From Phalacrocorax aristotelis (lineage: Eukaryota; Chordata; Aves; Suliformes; Phalacrocoracidae): DNA of 64,000 bases. Each line of letters opens with the position of its first letter. Position 1 is the first letter of the stretch. The translations under genes were made by a program, and so were the position numbers. Below the pieces are notes generated by a model, which saw only the letters and a program-made list of their open reading frames with translations, did not search any database and had not been told where the DNA came from. Below, piece after piece: positions 13,861-25,800 of this stretch. The stretch spans positions 14,766,501 through 14,830,500 of the forward strand of contig NC_134281.1 of the NCBI RefSeq assembly GCF_949628215.1, written 5' to 3'.

Positions 13861-14455
13861 CAGAATAACGCGTGGGAAGGGTCCTTCGGGGACGGCCTAG
13901 GAGGTACACTGACAGGTTGCTCCCCGGCGGTGCCCGCGGCGGCTCTGGCTGGCAGCGGCGGCCGAGCGTCCCTCGGCGGCGGGTCTGTCCGCGGGCGGCG
14001 GGTCCGCGGGCGGTGGGCGGGAGCCGGCGGAGAGGGAGGCGAGCAGGGGTTGCCCCAGGAAGCCTCCGCCAAAGCCCCCGGCGCGGGGAGCGGCGGGCCG
14101 GGGGTGGCGGGGAGGCGGCGTCCCCTCCGCTCCGCTCAGCCCCTCCGCAGGTGGCTGTGCATGAGGAAGGTCCGCTCCTCAGCCTCCCCGCGCTCTCCGC
14201 CCGCCCAGTGCCGCTCCGCGGGCCCTGCGGCGGCGGGAGAGGCCTGGCGGCCGGGCCCGGACGCCTCCCTGGCTCAGTAGCTCTGCCTCTTAGGCAGCCG
14301 CCGACCGCGGAAACTTTCCTCCGACCTGCAGAGCCGAAAACAAACCGGGTCAGACGCACCCCTCGCCCGGCGCGGCCCCACGCCTCCCCCCGGCCTAGCG
14401 CCGCCCGGCCCCCGGGGAGACACGGGGCGCACCAGGACTCCGCTCCCTCCCTTAC

Positions 14456-14476
14456 CTTCAGCGCAGCGGCCGCCAT
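14456..14476 (-). other. SLMAP: Candidate upstream ATG exon end with splice donor (SLMAP exon 1)
   Basis: On the minus strand an ATG in good context (CACTATGGCGG) opens seven codons, MAAAALK, ending exactly at AAG followed by a consensus donor GTAAGG at 14455-14450. This looks like the end of a first exon inside the CpG island. Joined to the acceptor-like site at about 13172 it would be out of frame with SLMAP and act as an overlapping upstream reading frame. A different, weaker acceptor would make an in-frame N-terminal extension. Confidence 0.35.
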
Positions 14477-14518
14477 AGTGACTTGAAACCTACCCGGTGT
14501 GGCAGCCGCGGCGCTGCC

Positions 14519-14578
14519 GGGGCGGGGCGGGGCGGGGCGGGGTCGGGGGAGGGGGAGGGGGGGCGGGGGGGGGGAGGA
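14519..14578 (+). repeat. GGGGC tandem array and G-run tract
   Basis: About five consecutive GGGGC units are followed by runs of 5-11 G separated by single bases, on the plus strand. The first half provides overlapping Sp1/KLF-type GC boxes, and the whole tract can form G-quadruplexes. It lies in the presumed SLMAP core promoter, with the G-rich strand as template for SLMAP. Confidence 0.8.
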
Positions 14579-15096
14579 GTCGTCCTCAGCGGGGCCTGAC
14601 CAAAGGGAAGGCGCGGCAGCCGCCTCCAGGCTCCGTGCGGGCGGCTGCGCAGGCGCGGCGGAGGCCTCTGCGCCGGCGCGCGGCGTCCGCTGAAGCTGCG
14701 GCAGCGGCAGCAGGCGAAGCCCCGCCTCCTTGGCGCTACCGCTACCTTCCGGGTGCGCGGGGGAGAGGGGCTAGGGTGGGGGGGTTGTGAGGGCTGCGAG
14801 AGGTTGTTGGCTGAACCTTGAGGGGCGGTAGGGTCCGGGCGGTAATGCGGGGGCCCGACGGCCTCCTGTGAAGCGGGAAAAGGGGTGAAGGGTTGCTGCG
14901 AATGGGTACAGCTAGGACGTGTTAGCGGGTGGGAGCGGGGGCAGGGGCAGGTTTCTGAGGTGAGCGAGCCAGCTAGCCAGCGCCCGGGACCGGGTGCCTT
15001 CTCTTTCCACTGCCCTGTTCTCCTCAGCTCTACCCTGGGCGGGGAGGGAGGGAAGGAGCGAGGGGGGCTCGTGCGGGAGCCCTGAGGAGTAGCGGG

Positions 15097-15106
15097 ATCA
15101 CGTGAT
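15097..15106. promoter_or_regulatory. Palindromic E-box ATCACGTGAT
   Basis: A perfect 10-base palindrome centred on CACGTG lies at the outer edge of the SLMAP CpG island. This is the site class bound by USF and MiT/TFE (TFEB) factors. Binding is inferred from sequence only. Confidence 0.4.
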
Positions 15107-15109
15107 ACC

Positions 15110-18100
15110 AGTGGAGCTCTCATGAGAGAAGGCAGGAGTTCCCCCGACATCCTTCTGCCTCCCCCGTGCTCTTCTTGCCGTTTTATGATCCAAGGTTGAG
15201 ATTTTTGGAAGGCGCAGTGTCATTTGCCATGTCTTGGGGAGGGAGAAATAGTGTTTCGCCGTCTCCAGTTGCAGATTGGCAGCTGGAGCGGGGAGAACCC
15301 TTCGGGTGGTAAGCGCAGGCACAGGGCAGGGCAGAGGTGGGTCACTGGCGCAGCGTTGTCCCTCAGTAGGTCTTGAAGCATCATCCAAGGTCATATTTAG
15401 CCCCGTTTTCTAGAAGCCAAGGAAGGGTTGTTCCTTTTTCAAGGTCATGCGGTGGACTACTGCAGAACAGGTCTCTCTGGTCCAAATTCATTTTGAAGTC
15501 TGTCATTCCCTATAAAGCAAACAAGCGGAGATTGTTTGATATTGAGATAGATGTTGAAGTTGTGCCAGCACTATAATTACCCCGTGACAAGGTGTTAGGA
15601 TTAGGGATGTGGGAGGGCTGTCTTATGCCAGAAAGGCCAGGCAGCTGAGAAGTGGCAGGCAGTTTTGCCAGCTATATATGACGGAAATAAGCAACAACTG
15701 AGGTGAGGCAGTGCAGTGTATGAGGGAAAGCATGATTTCTGTGCTGTTACTTATAGCAGAGTAAAATCTGAGTTGTCTTCATTTTTTTCCTTTCTTTTTG
15801 ACTGCACTGTGATTTCTGGGGAGTGTGATTCATTACAGCCTAGTTTTCTTCTGTTTTCTTCCAACGATCCAATGAGAAAAAGACAGCAAAACCAGCCTGT
15901 AAAGTCTGTGTTTGAAGCAAAGAAATGAATTCTGAGATGAGAGACAAGTCTGATTTTTGAAGACAAAAAAGAAAGACGAAGAGGTGGAAGCTTTAGGACT
16001 GGATGTCCATAATTCTCAGTCCTCCTGACAGGAGAAAAACAAATTACCTGGCACTCCTCTTCATGGCTTTCATCAGCTTGTTTATGAGATTATACTACTG
16101 TGATAAATATATTCCTATTTTACTCATTTTTGGAAATGGAAATTCAGTATGAATATTGCTTATAGCACACAAGGTGGTGTAAGCAATTAAAAGGGGGAAG
16201 GAAAGGGGTATAAAAAGAGGATGGAAAAAAAAGAGGAATAAATTTAAGTCTGTGAAGAGTTAGATTTAAGAGAAAAAGTTCCAAAAGTAGAAATAATGGA
16301 TAACACTTTGGAATTGCAAAGGCATAAAAAGTGGGACAAAGGGTACTGCAGGTATTGGAATTAAAAGAATATTTATGAGAGCATTTTCTGTATTTTGCTT
16401 TGTATGTTTAATGGAAAAAGGATTCTGAAAGTAAAATTAAACATGAAGAACAACAATTTCCATCTATAGGGCCTAAAAGAATCAAGTAAAAAAGATAAGC
16501 TGAGCAGTGGGGTGTTTTTCTGATGTTCTTTGTAAGCATTTATAATTTTTAGATACTGCTATTGAGATTCAGCTAAATTTCATACTGTATTGTTTATATT
16601 GTATCTTTCTCAAGTCTTCCTGCAACCAGCAGAGCAAACTAACACCCTAAGTATCTGTGTCCTTTAAGCTGTAAGCCACAATGTTGTGGTGTCCTGAACC
16701 CTTCTCCGTCTGCTGGAGAAATCCCGTTTTGGTAGTCCCATGGGGGAAGCAATGCTACATGCCAGATGCCTTTCTGATACTTTTTGCCAAGTGGCTTGTG
16801 TAACGAGAGTTCTACCTACTTTTCAGTGATGGCATTAATTTGAGCCTTCCTTTTCTGCATGAGTGCCAGCTTTCAGATAAGTTGGATGGGTTTAGTTATC
16901 TTTCAGATTTTTTTTTACTCCTTTTTCAAATTGCCTAATGAGTTCAAAAGTTGTTGGGGCAGACTCATTGACTAAGTTAAAAATACAGTAAGTGGTTGCA
17001 TCCTGAAATGAGGATACAATTATTGTATGGGTATTTTCTGAGGTATTTGATGCTTGCCAGAAGGTGTCCATCTTAGAGCTGTGGAAAGCAACAGGTGGAT
17101 GAAAAGAGTTCAGTATAAAATGCTCAGCTGCTGTACTGCGCTCAGCAGAAGTAAGGAGGATGTGTATGCTCATGCTTCATTTCTGTGAACCTCTGCCACA
17201 CAACCGAAAGAAGCAGTGAGCTTTGGCAGCCATGTTAGGTAAGGGCAGTAAGATGCCAGTTAGGTAGCCATCCTTCTTCCGGGCAGGAAGTCCATAAAGG
17301 TTTTATGATAGCCATCATAGCTGAGGGCAGAAAGAGCCTGCCATCTTGGATACGGGAAATGGAAGGGAGGTGACTGTCACATTTGTCCCCTGAAGAGCTG
17401 GTGTCTGCTTCAGAATGATTAAGTGCAGCAGAGTTAGAGTTTATGTGTACGCTTGCTAAACATCTGGATTTTGGTTTGAGTGTGTCAGTGCAGGAGAGAC
17501 TCTGTGGTCTTAATGACTTATTTTTCATCAAGATCTTTTGCTGAAGGAAGCCTGTTGTGAATTCTAAGTTAACTGACTTGAGAAGTAAAACACTGAGCAT
17601 CATTACAGGCAACTCAGGGCCAGACTTCTGACTATTGTGCAATAATGATCTAAAAGGCCACCAAAATACTAATATACATCAGTTTACAGTTGTCAGTGGG
17701 GAGGTGTTGTGAACCAGTTGCTTAGGAGAAGATCCTGACTCGAGAGATTGTTACATTTGGAATGAATAAGGTGTACTGTATAGCAAAAGTTCAGTTACTA
17801 GTATAAAAATTAAGAGGCAAACTGACAATGAAAACAGAATAAACAGGTTAGGAGAAAATTGGAGGTGCAGAGTTTTCTACAGAGTTCTTGTCCCTGAAAC
17901 TCATTAATCAGCAGTTTACTAAAATCAATTTCTCATTGGTTTTCAGTAATAAAACAAATTCTATGTATAATTGCAGTCTTTTAAGCCATACCAAATTTGA
18001 AAATATGACAGTCTATAAAGGCATTTACCGCTATGTAGAGCAATATGGAAACATATAGCAAAGTTTGAACCATTATTTACATCCTAATGGCATATATTTT

Positions 18101-21100
18101 GGAAAACAAACTTGTCTGAGAAGTAGCTTCTGAGACATTCAGAATCAAGCTGGACTGTCAAAAAGTAAGGAATGGTTTCAGCGCAACAGGTTCTTTTTCC
18201 TGGAGCTATAGATGTGTCCATTTGAATGTTAACACTACAAAAATGTAGTTCACATGAATCACTTTGTGTCCACTAGAGGAATGGGGGAGGACCAGCTGTC
18301 ACACTAACTGGCTCAGACCAATATTTGCTGACCTATAGTTGCTTTTGAGATGCAGTGACTGAAAATGTAATCACTTTTTTCTTAAGTAGGAAGAATGGTC
18401 TCACAAAGTAAATTAAACAAGGAGTGGCAGGATTATTGTGACATTGTGGTGATTCTACAATTTGTTGAAATATTCTGGTTACAGTTCTTGACAAAATACA
18501 CAATATTATGTGCATACGTGATTGCGCTTATGGCTGGACAGTCACACGTGTAAATGGTGTAGTTGCAGGGTATGTCAAGACAGCAATAATCCAATTTTAA
18601 ACTTTTGATAATTTTTTGTTTTAGGAGCTGCTGAATATGTATATGTCCTACAAATGTGTTATCTAGCAGTGTGTTTCTGTCCGTGCTGGTGTATCATGAG
18701 AGGTAAATGGAGCAAGATTATGTCCTCAGAATGATGATCATTACCAGAAAACAACAGGTGTTTGCTAATAGGTTATTTGCTGGTTTCATGCACGCATTGA
18801 AAAAGAGCCAAATTATCCAAGAATAATAGAGATCATAGATAACACAAAGCCTGTAATACATCTAAGAGCTGATTTACACTTCAGTTTTAACTATGAACTT
18901 CACTACGCAGTGTTCAACCACTGTACGTAAACCAGTCAGTAAAAGAATTTGCACAGGTGTAGGCACTTGTCTCTGTGTCTGACCACCACGTCCCTCTGCT
19001 CTTAGTGGCAGTGTTCACACAAAATCCTTTTTATAAGCTCCCCAAGCTCCTCAAAACTGATTAGGACTTTACTTCTCACTATTGTTGGAAAATTTAATTC
19101 AAAACCTTATTTTTCCAGTGATTAGAAAATTTATGCTAATTATCAGTTTGGATTTATTCAAGGGTGGTTACACTTTTTTTTTTTTTATGGTAGCACTGTG
19201 ATTGTTACTTAGTTTCACATTATTTTCTGTTCTCAATCTTTTAACTCACTGGCTCATTATATAAAGAGGAATTGCATTATCTTTCAGCATTAATTTTGAA
19301 AGAATAGGCAACTCAGCTGTTGTAATCCTCTCTTGTCAAATTGATTCTCCATTTATCTTGTTTTTGTTCAGACCCTTCCCTGCTCCTCTTTCTAGTTTAC
19401 ATGAAACTTACTAAAAGATACTTGTACCCAGTATAAAAATTAGTATCTTGCTAACATAACATTATATTAATGTAATATTCGTAGTAAGCATATGTAGAAT
19501 ATACTAATTAATTTGTTATGTATTAAATATATGCATGTCATATTTACAGTTATATAAAAATACATTATTTGTAAATATACTCTCTATATCCTATCTATTT
19601 ATATACAGTATACATTGTATAGTGTGTTGATAATACATGTATACAGCATATATAAATAAGAATAACATGACATGCATACTATTAATACAGTATTATGCTA
19701 ACATGTAACTAATCTTGCATATGTTGTTTCTTAATTTCTAATGAAATTAGGTAAGTTGGTATATCTAGCATCCTCACTGCTTTATTGTTTTAGTAGAATA
19801 TAATCATCATGTAACCAGCTCTTAATTGCTTTTCTTTTAATATGAGGTTGACTTTTTGAAATGTTTGATGTTTTCTGTGGCTGTCTGAAAAATAAGGAAA
19901 AGCATTTTAAAAATAAGTATGACATTTCTGTTGTTTGTTTTAAATAAATGTATTTATTAGACCAGATCTAATTTTCAGATACAAATAAAGGATTGCTTTA
20001 AATTGAAATCTGAAGTTGGGGGGGTAGAAGGTGAGCAGATGATGTTTATCCAGTTCTTTGGTGTTACCCAGTGGGTATGAACAGCCTGCGCAGCCACTTC
20101 CTGCTGAAGCTGATGTGCACTGGCCAGCTGGCAGCCAACACAGCGTTTGCTGCTACCTGATAGAAAGCATCCCGCTGAGAGAAGTGGGCTAAAGCAGTAG
20201 AGGTAGCAGCTGTAGGAGAAAGATAGAGGGTGGAAGAAAGCAAGATAGGCTCAAATGCCAAACAGTTCTGCCTCTTCTGAATCCAGCTGTCCCATGGAGG
20301 CCTATACTCATTTTTATTCCAGCAACTGACATCACAGGGGATGCTTTTTCTAGAAAATACTCTCGTCCAAACCCTACCGAATATTTATATGAACAGATTG
20401 CTGTCTTCCTGCAAAATGAGACAGAGCTCATAGAGATTTGTAGGGGCAAATTTCATATGCAGAGCCCTACTATTCATGAGACTGTACTGCAATTTGCAGC
20501 AAAGCATTCTCAGTTAATAGATTGCCACCTTTGAAGTATGTATTTTGTCTTGCACTGATACGCTTCCTGAAGGAGAAAGTCTCAGTTGTTACAATACTTA
20601 AAATACATGTAGAAATATTTTTATTCTTTTTCTTAAACTACTGACATTCTTTCTCAACTGAGGAATATCATCACATTTTACAAAAACTAAAAGGCATCTG
20701 AAGCAGCTGGGTGAAAATCTTCCTGAACAATATTCCCCTGGTGATTAGGAACATCTCCAGTAGGTGCAAATCCTGTCTTTTTCAGTGACTTCTTGCTCAA
20801 ATGTAGTGTTACTGTTCTCTAAACTTTCTCCTTCCAAAAGATTAATTCCACCTGATGCTTAGTAGAAATAAGTTATTGTTTAACAAAAAGAGCAGAGTAT
20901 CAGTCTAAGTACTTTATTCTTATTTTACTTGTATATATTTATACTTTTTAGTCCCATGAAAACTTACAAATAGAGGCCAGCAAAAACTGGAAGGGAATGC
21001 ACGATAATAGCTAGAATTCTGTTCTGTCTGTGGTAGCAAGAAAGTAAACAAGGGAAAGTATAAAAATACAAACAAGTGAAGGCTTGTAAGAAGCTGTGAG

Positions 21101-22240
21101 ATGATACCTTTTCTTAAACCAAGTGATTAAGGCTTTTGGCCAGGCCCCATTTCAGCTCTTAAATGGCAACAGCAAATGAAATACCACTGCAGAATCATTG
21201 CTCTGAGTTTAACGTGATGAAGCTAAGTCTTTGTCATGTCTTGTTTTGGATGGTAATCTCTTATAGACCTCAGGAGTTAACTATTAGAAAAGTTCCTGAG
21301 TCTTACATGGCATCATGGTAAAATACCTGAAGCAACTAGAGACAGCAGGAGCCTTCCTGCACAGTCGCTCCCACTGTGCGCCACGTAGCCCTGTTCGTAT
21401 CTTAGTTTATATCTAAAATTTACTTTGCTGCTAGTGGTGTACGATAACCGAAGGCTGCTGTATCTTAAGTAATTACAATGATAATTTAGTGTATTATAAT
21501 TTTGTGAGAGTTACGTATTTGTTCCTCCTTTGTTTAGGAAATTACTATAATGATCAAAGCATCCTTTAATTTCTAACAGTTTGGGTTTGATAGATAAATA
21601 AATGTTGTTAATGGGTCTTAAGGAAACAGTGCATCTAAAGACCCATAAGTGTTCTATTAAGTATGTATAGATGTGGGGTCTTGGTTTTAATATTTGCAAC
21701 TTTTACTGGGGAAGAAATGGCATGTAGTAATTCAGGAAACCAGCCTGTCTGCATCTACTATGGTTGAAGCTGCTCTGGTAGCAGTCACCCAGAAGTCCAG
21801 CATGAATAACTAAATAATAAGAATTACAGGTTAGGAGGAGAGTGGTGGTAATTTTTTTGTTTTGTGTAGTAAAGCTGTTCAGCACTTTCAACTCCACCAA
21901 ATGCTTCCTACCAGAGTATAAATGGGGCATGGACTGTGCTAACAGAATACACGAAAGCTCTTACATTGTTAAAGGAAGAGCTGGGCTTTTGGCAAAGATG
22001 CTAAAATGGGTTTTAAGAGATTAGTATGCTATTGCTTATGTTATTCCAATTTTCTGGCAGCCTAGGGTGAAGTCGCCCAGCTGCCAGCCTGTGGGGTGTT
22101 TCCCTGACTCCCGGCTGATGCTCAGTGTCGCGTGGGACACGGGGTAGGACGTGCCTGTTAATTACTTAGCGACAACCGTGGCCAGATGCTGTTCCCTGAC
22201 ACCCAAACGGGAAAACGGTGATTATTTGCCTACGGCGTGT
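15110..22240. other. SLMAP-DENND6A intergenic region
   Basis: This region lies between the two head-to-head CpG islands. It contains AT-rich single-copy-looking DNA, a strongly AT-rich block at about 19440-19700, and scattered short open frames. The longest are on the minus strand at 17235-17642 (135 codons) and 16892-17173 (93 codons). They lie in different frames and are of a length expected by chance. I recognise no exon, RNA gene or classified repeat. Confidence 0.6.
19440..19700. repeat. AT-rich low-complexity block
   Basis: The stretch is almost entirely A and T, with many short alternations such as TATATA, ATACAT and GTATAC, and no coding potential. It is likely a low-complexity, easily melted block in the intergenic region. 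Confidence 0.6.
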
Positions 22241-22470
22241 TGCCCGCAGAAGTCCCGTCCTGTCCCGTCCCCCCCCGCGCTCCGTCTCAAGGCCCCCGAT
22301 AAGGGAGAATGTTCTTCCCCAAGGCACGCCGCCCCACTGCGCGTTCGGAGCGCGGAACCGATGCGAGCCCTCGGTGCTCCGTGCGTGGGCGAGGCGGAGG
22401 GGACGACGGGCGGTTTCCCGCGGGTGGGCCCTCCGGAGGCGGTGAGTCCGCCCATCCCCGCCGGCGGCTT

Positions 22471-22491
22471 CCCCCCCCCCCCCCCCCCCCC
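22471..22491 (+). repeat. Poly-C tract (21 C)
   Basis: An uninterrupted run of 21 C lies about 160 bases upstream of the DENND6A start codon. Length polymorphism and i-motif or G-quadruplex formation are plausible, and assembly length may be unreliable. Confidence 0.9.
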
Positions 22492-22593
22492 GCAATGGTT
22501 CGGCCCCGCCGCCCCTTCTCCGCGGCGCCCGCTTGGGCTCTCCCGCTGCGGGCGGCTCTGCCCCCTCCGAGGAAGCGGGGCGGGGCGCCGCCG

Positions 22594-22603
22594 GTCACGT
22601 GGC
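22594..22603 (+). promoter_or_regulatory. DENND6A: E-box, CLEAR-like GTCACGTGGC
   Basis: The site differs by one base from the CLEAR palindrome GTCACGTGAC bound by TFEB/TFE3, and also fits USF/MYC E-boxes. It lies 47 bases before the DENND6A ATG. Function is inferred. Confidence 0.45.
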
Positions 22604-22649
22604 TCCGCGGCGGGCCGGGGCGGGAGCCGGCGCGGGCCCGGGCAGCGCC

Positions 22650-22835
22650 ATGTCGCTGCGGGAGCGGAGCCCGGGCGCCGCCGCCGCGGAGGCCGGCGAG
22701 GACGCGGGGGCGGTGCTGGCGGAGGCAGATGGCCCCGAGCGGTGGCTGTCGCTGCTGCCTTGGGACCGCTTCTCGGCCTGGCTGCACTGCGTGTGCGTGG
22801 TGGGCTTCGACCTGGAGCTGGGGCAGGCCGTGGAG
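22650..22835 (+). CDS. DENND6A: DENND6A coding exon 1
   Basis: It encodes residues 1-62, beginning [10 protein letters not shown] and ending LELGQAVE, and is followed by donor GTACGC. Phase 0. The first 30 residues are variable and Ala/Glu-rich; the conserved uDENN start is [14 protein letters not shown]. Confidence 0.95.
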
Positions 22836-25800
22836 GTACGCGGGGCGGCGGCGGGAGCGGCGACGTGCGGTGCGGGCACCCTTCCCCGGCGGCGGGCGGC
22901 GCTGCGGCGGGGCCCCGCCGGAATCGGGCGCTTCCTCTGGTGCCGGCGTTGCAGGGTGGCGGGGGAAGCTCGGCGGCGCTTTGAGGGAAACGTGATTGTG
23001 CGAAATCCGGAACGGCGGCTGAGGGCGGGGAGCGGGCAGCCGCGGGGGCTGGCACGGCGCGCGGGGGGAGCGTGCTGTGGGGAGACTTTGCCAGCCACAG
23101 CTGTCACGGGGCGTGAGGTGAGCCTAATTGTTTTCAAGCAACTGTTTTCATTATGCTGGTTGTCACGTCAGTGTGCCGTTGTGAGTGGTTTTCATCTCGT
23201 GCCAGGAGCTGTGTTAAATGCACAGTCAGCTTGCTTTATATACGAATAGCACTAATTTACATGGCACCTAGGTGTTAAAGATTTTACAAGAGCATAATAA
23301 CAGCGTGAATGCAAATAGTCTTTGTAATTAACATTTTCCCAAGATCGTGAAGGTATGGAAATAAATGCTTCAAACGTTTAGATAATTTTTCTTGCACCAT
23401 TAAATGAATGTCAAACTGAGGTGATGCATTAGTGACACTGCCGCAAACTGCAGGGGTTTTTTAACTCCCTGCTGCTCTTTGCTGTTTTGTCCAACAGGCA
23501 GACATCTATGAAATTGCATGTGGAACTGCATTAGGGTACTGATCGGTCTGAAAAATAAACTGGAAAGAACAATGATCTTTTGGGTCCGTTTCACATCCCA
23601 TTTCACCATATTCACCATATGACTGTGCAGCAAACGGTGTGCAGGGAAAAATGCCTCCCTTCCGCCTCCCTTCCGTCTCTGCAGACTGGCCTAAAATACA
23701 ACTAAGCTAGCTATTACAATATTTAAAATACTTAATTCATGTCATTGTTGGCTGCAAGAGGAATGCAAATAAGAAGCCAGTGTATGCTGTGCTAATTAGC
23801 TAAGTTATGTTTGCTTGATGTTTTAAGATTTTGTTAGCAACAAAGACAAGAATTTCTTCATAACCTGTGCTCGATGGCTGAAGGAGGCACAGAGTAGCCT
23901 TCATCCGGTCTGCAAACAACTGTGTTAATGGTCCCATTAATTTTAGTTGAATGGATGCATAAAATTAAACTTAAAATGTCTATATAGCTAATGCCTGAGG
24001 TTTTTTTGGTTAGGTTGCTGCAGGAAGAATAATCAGCTTTTAGTTTCAATTAGAATCCCTAACAATTAGGTTATTTAACAGTACAGAATTTTGAAAGAAC
24101 GGAAATGCAAAGCAAGCATTTCCATTGTTGCACACACACAAAAGATGATGTTTTATTTCTCTCTTGGAAACTCCTTAGACAGAAAGAAGCAGTTCCTTGT
24201 CCAAATCTGCACTTCCAGAAAAAAGTTTTTATGACTTTGTTGGAGGGGAAGGGTTCCCAAGAGTTACCAAAGTTCAATAGCCACACTTTTCAAGTTAACT
24301 TTCTTTCACCTACAAATTAGGCTTTTTTTGTTTTGTTTCTTGTCTGGCGAGTTAGATTATTAGTTCTGGGGGGGAATAAAATACATGTAAAGGACATTTA
24401 GATTATGGAGGCAAACATTTGGAGACTATAAGTGATGGTCTCCACTAATTCTTCTTTGTGTCTACCTTGCAGTCTTGTCTTTTCCCCTTTGCTTTTGTGC
24501 TTTGATAGGCAGCTTCCTCTTCAACACCTTCTGCTGCTGAACAGCAGGCATAGCGGTAGCTCACAGGAATGTTCATGTCCATTTCGATTTGGATTTCTTT
24601 AGTGAGGTTGTTGAGAATGTTGTGAAATCTGGTAAAAACCTTACCTGGGCTGTGCTTGCTTTCATTATCACTGCATCATTCTGATCTGGCCGTCCCTGCA
24701 GGTTGGAAAGGCTGGGCAGGTGTGACAGGATAGAGGTAACAGTTACAACTGTTTTTACTCCTTGTCCTTTGACTTCTGGGAAGATACACCAGCTAGTGAG
24801 GAAAAGGAGCATGAATTGAAGTCTGGTCTGTACTCCAGTCATCTGGCTAGATGTAGATCATCTCAGCATCATTCAGCTGCTGAAAAAGTTGCATTTGAAT
24901 GTATTGTTTAGCATAAGATGGCGTAGGAAAATGTTAAGAGATAAAAAAAAGATGATGCTAGGTTCACTAAATGCTGGACAGGTGTTCCAAATATATGTCT
25001 ACTTTTAGCTTTAGTTACACTAATAGTTTGTTGTGTCCTGGATGTCATTGGGTAGAGGACTGAGGGGAAAAAGAAATGAATCGGGGATTTTATGGCCAGC
25101 GCACAGAAAGCCTGCTTAGTCAGAGACCAGCCAGTGCATATATTTGTTGTTTTCTTAGAGTAGGATAGCGTTATATTATTAGGAGATATAGTTACTTATA
25201 CTTTGTCAAACAAGGTTAAATTAGATAACTGGATGTTTGCGGTATGGTAATATGAGCACCCTGGTCTAGGTTAGTCTTATTGCACTGAACTTCTGTTTTT
25301 AGAGAAGTTGCTATCTACGAAAACACTGAAACCTTCTTTGAAACATAATATTTGAATTTATTTTGAAATTTCTTTGCTTATAAGCTAGCCACCCATTTCA
25401 GTAATTTTGAGTTTTTTTGAGGAACTTTTAAGCTGAAATTTAAGTGTCTCAGGTTTGTCATCTTTCCTGTATGTTCTTGTCTCGTTTTCTTGCATAATTG
25501 CTGTTGTTGGTTTTTTTTACATCCAGTATTTTTAAATTATGGTGCGTCCATATCTTACGTTGTGTTGCATAGTTTTTGATTTCTGGATTGTAAAAACATA
25601 TTAATGCACTTTTTTCTGCCAGTAGAAAAGTTATGGCCTTTTCAGTGCGTTCCTTGAGCTTTCGCAGTTCTCTGCTCTCATTTGGGGCCAGTGTTCAACC
25701 CCCAAGAGTTAATATTAATATAGAGGGTGTTTTGTGATTGAATTTTGGTTACTCCCACCTAACTATCCATTGTAACAGATTTCAGACAATGAGTTGTTGG

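Larger units (their letters stand above)
13860..15110 (-). promoter_or_regulatory. SLMAP: CpG island and promoter of SLMAP
   Basis: The stretch is very GC-rich and CpG-dense, unlike the AT-rich flanks. It has tandem GGGGCGG boxes (Sp1-type) at about 14519-14542, an NRF1-like TGCGCAGGCGC at 14646-14656, an ETS-like CTTCCGG near 14746-14752 and a palindromic E-box at 15097-15106. It sits 0.8-2 kb upstream of the SLMAP ATG, so SLMAP transcription most likely starts here. The long open frames on both strands across the island are due to GC-rich composition with few stop codons. A divergent non-coding transcript to the right is possible but not shown. Confidence 0.8.
22240..23110 (+). promoter_or_regulatory. 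DENND6A: CpG island and promoter of DENND6A
   Basis: A GC- and CpG-rich block surrounds the first DENND6A exon. It has GC boxes near 22576-22590 (GGGGCGGGGC), a CACGTG E-box 50 bases upstream of the ATG, and a 21-C tract at 22471-22491. No clear TATA box is seen, so start sites are probably dispersed. Open frames on both strands across the island are compositional shadows, except the exon itself. Confidence 0.85.

Noticed and set aside
13803-15394. Long open frames on both strands over the SLMAP CpG island (up to 230 codons).
   Set aside because: GC-rich sequence has few stop codons. The products are Arg/Pro/Gly/Ala-rich with no domain, and opposite strands are open at the same place.
16892-17642. 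Two adjacent minus-strand frames (93 and 135 codons) between SLMAP and DENND6A that might be an eroded gene.
   Set aside because: They are in different frames, contain no domain I recognise, and a 135-codon frame is expected about once or twice by chance in a window this size.
22151-23249. Several 166-277-codon frames around the start of DENND6A.
   Set aside because: They are compositional shadows. Only the 22650-22835 segment of one frame matches a family and splices correctly.
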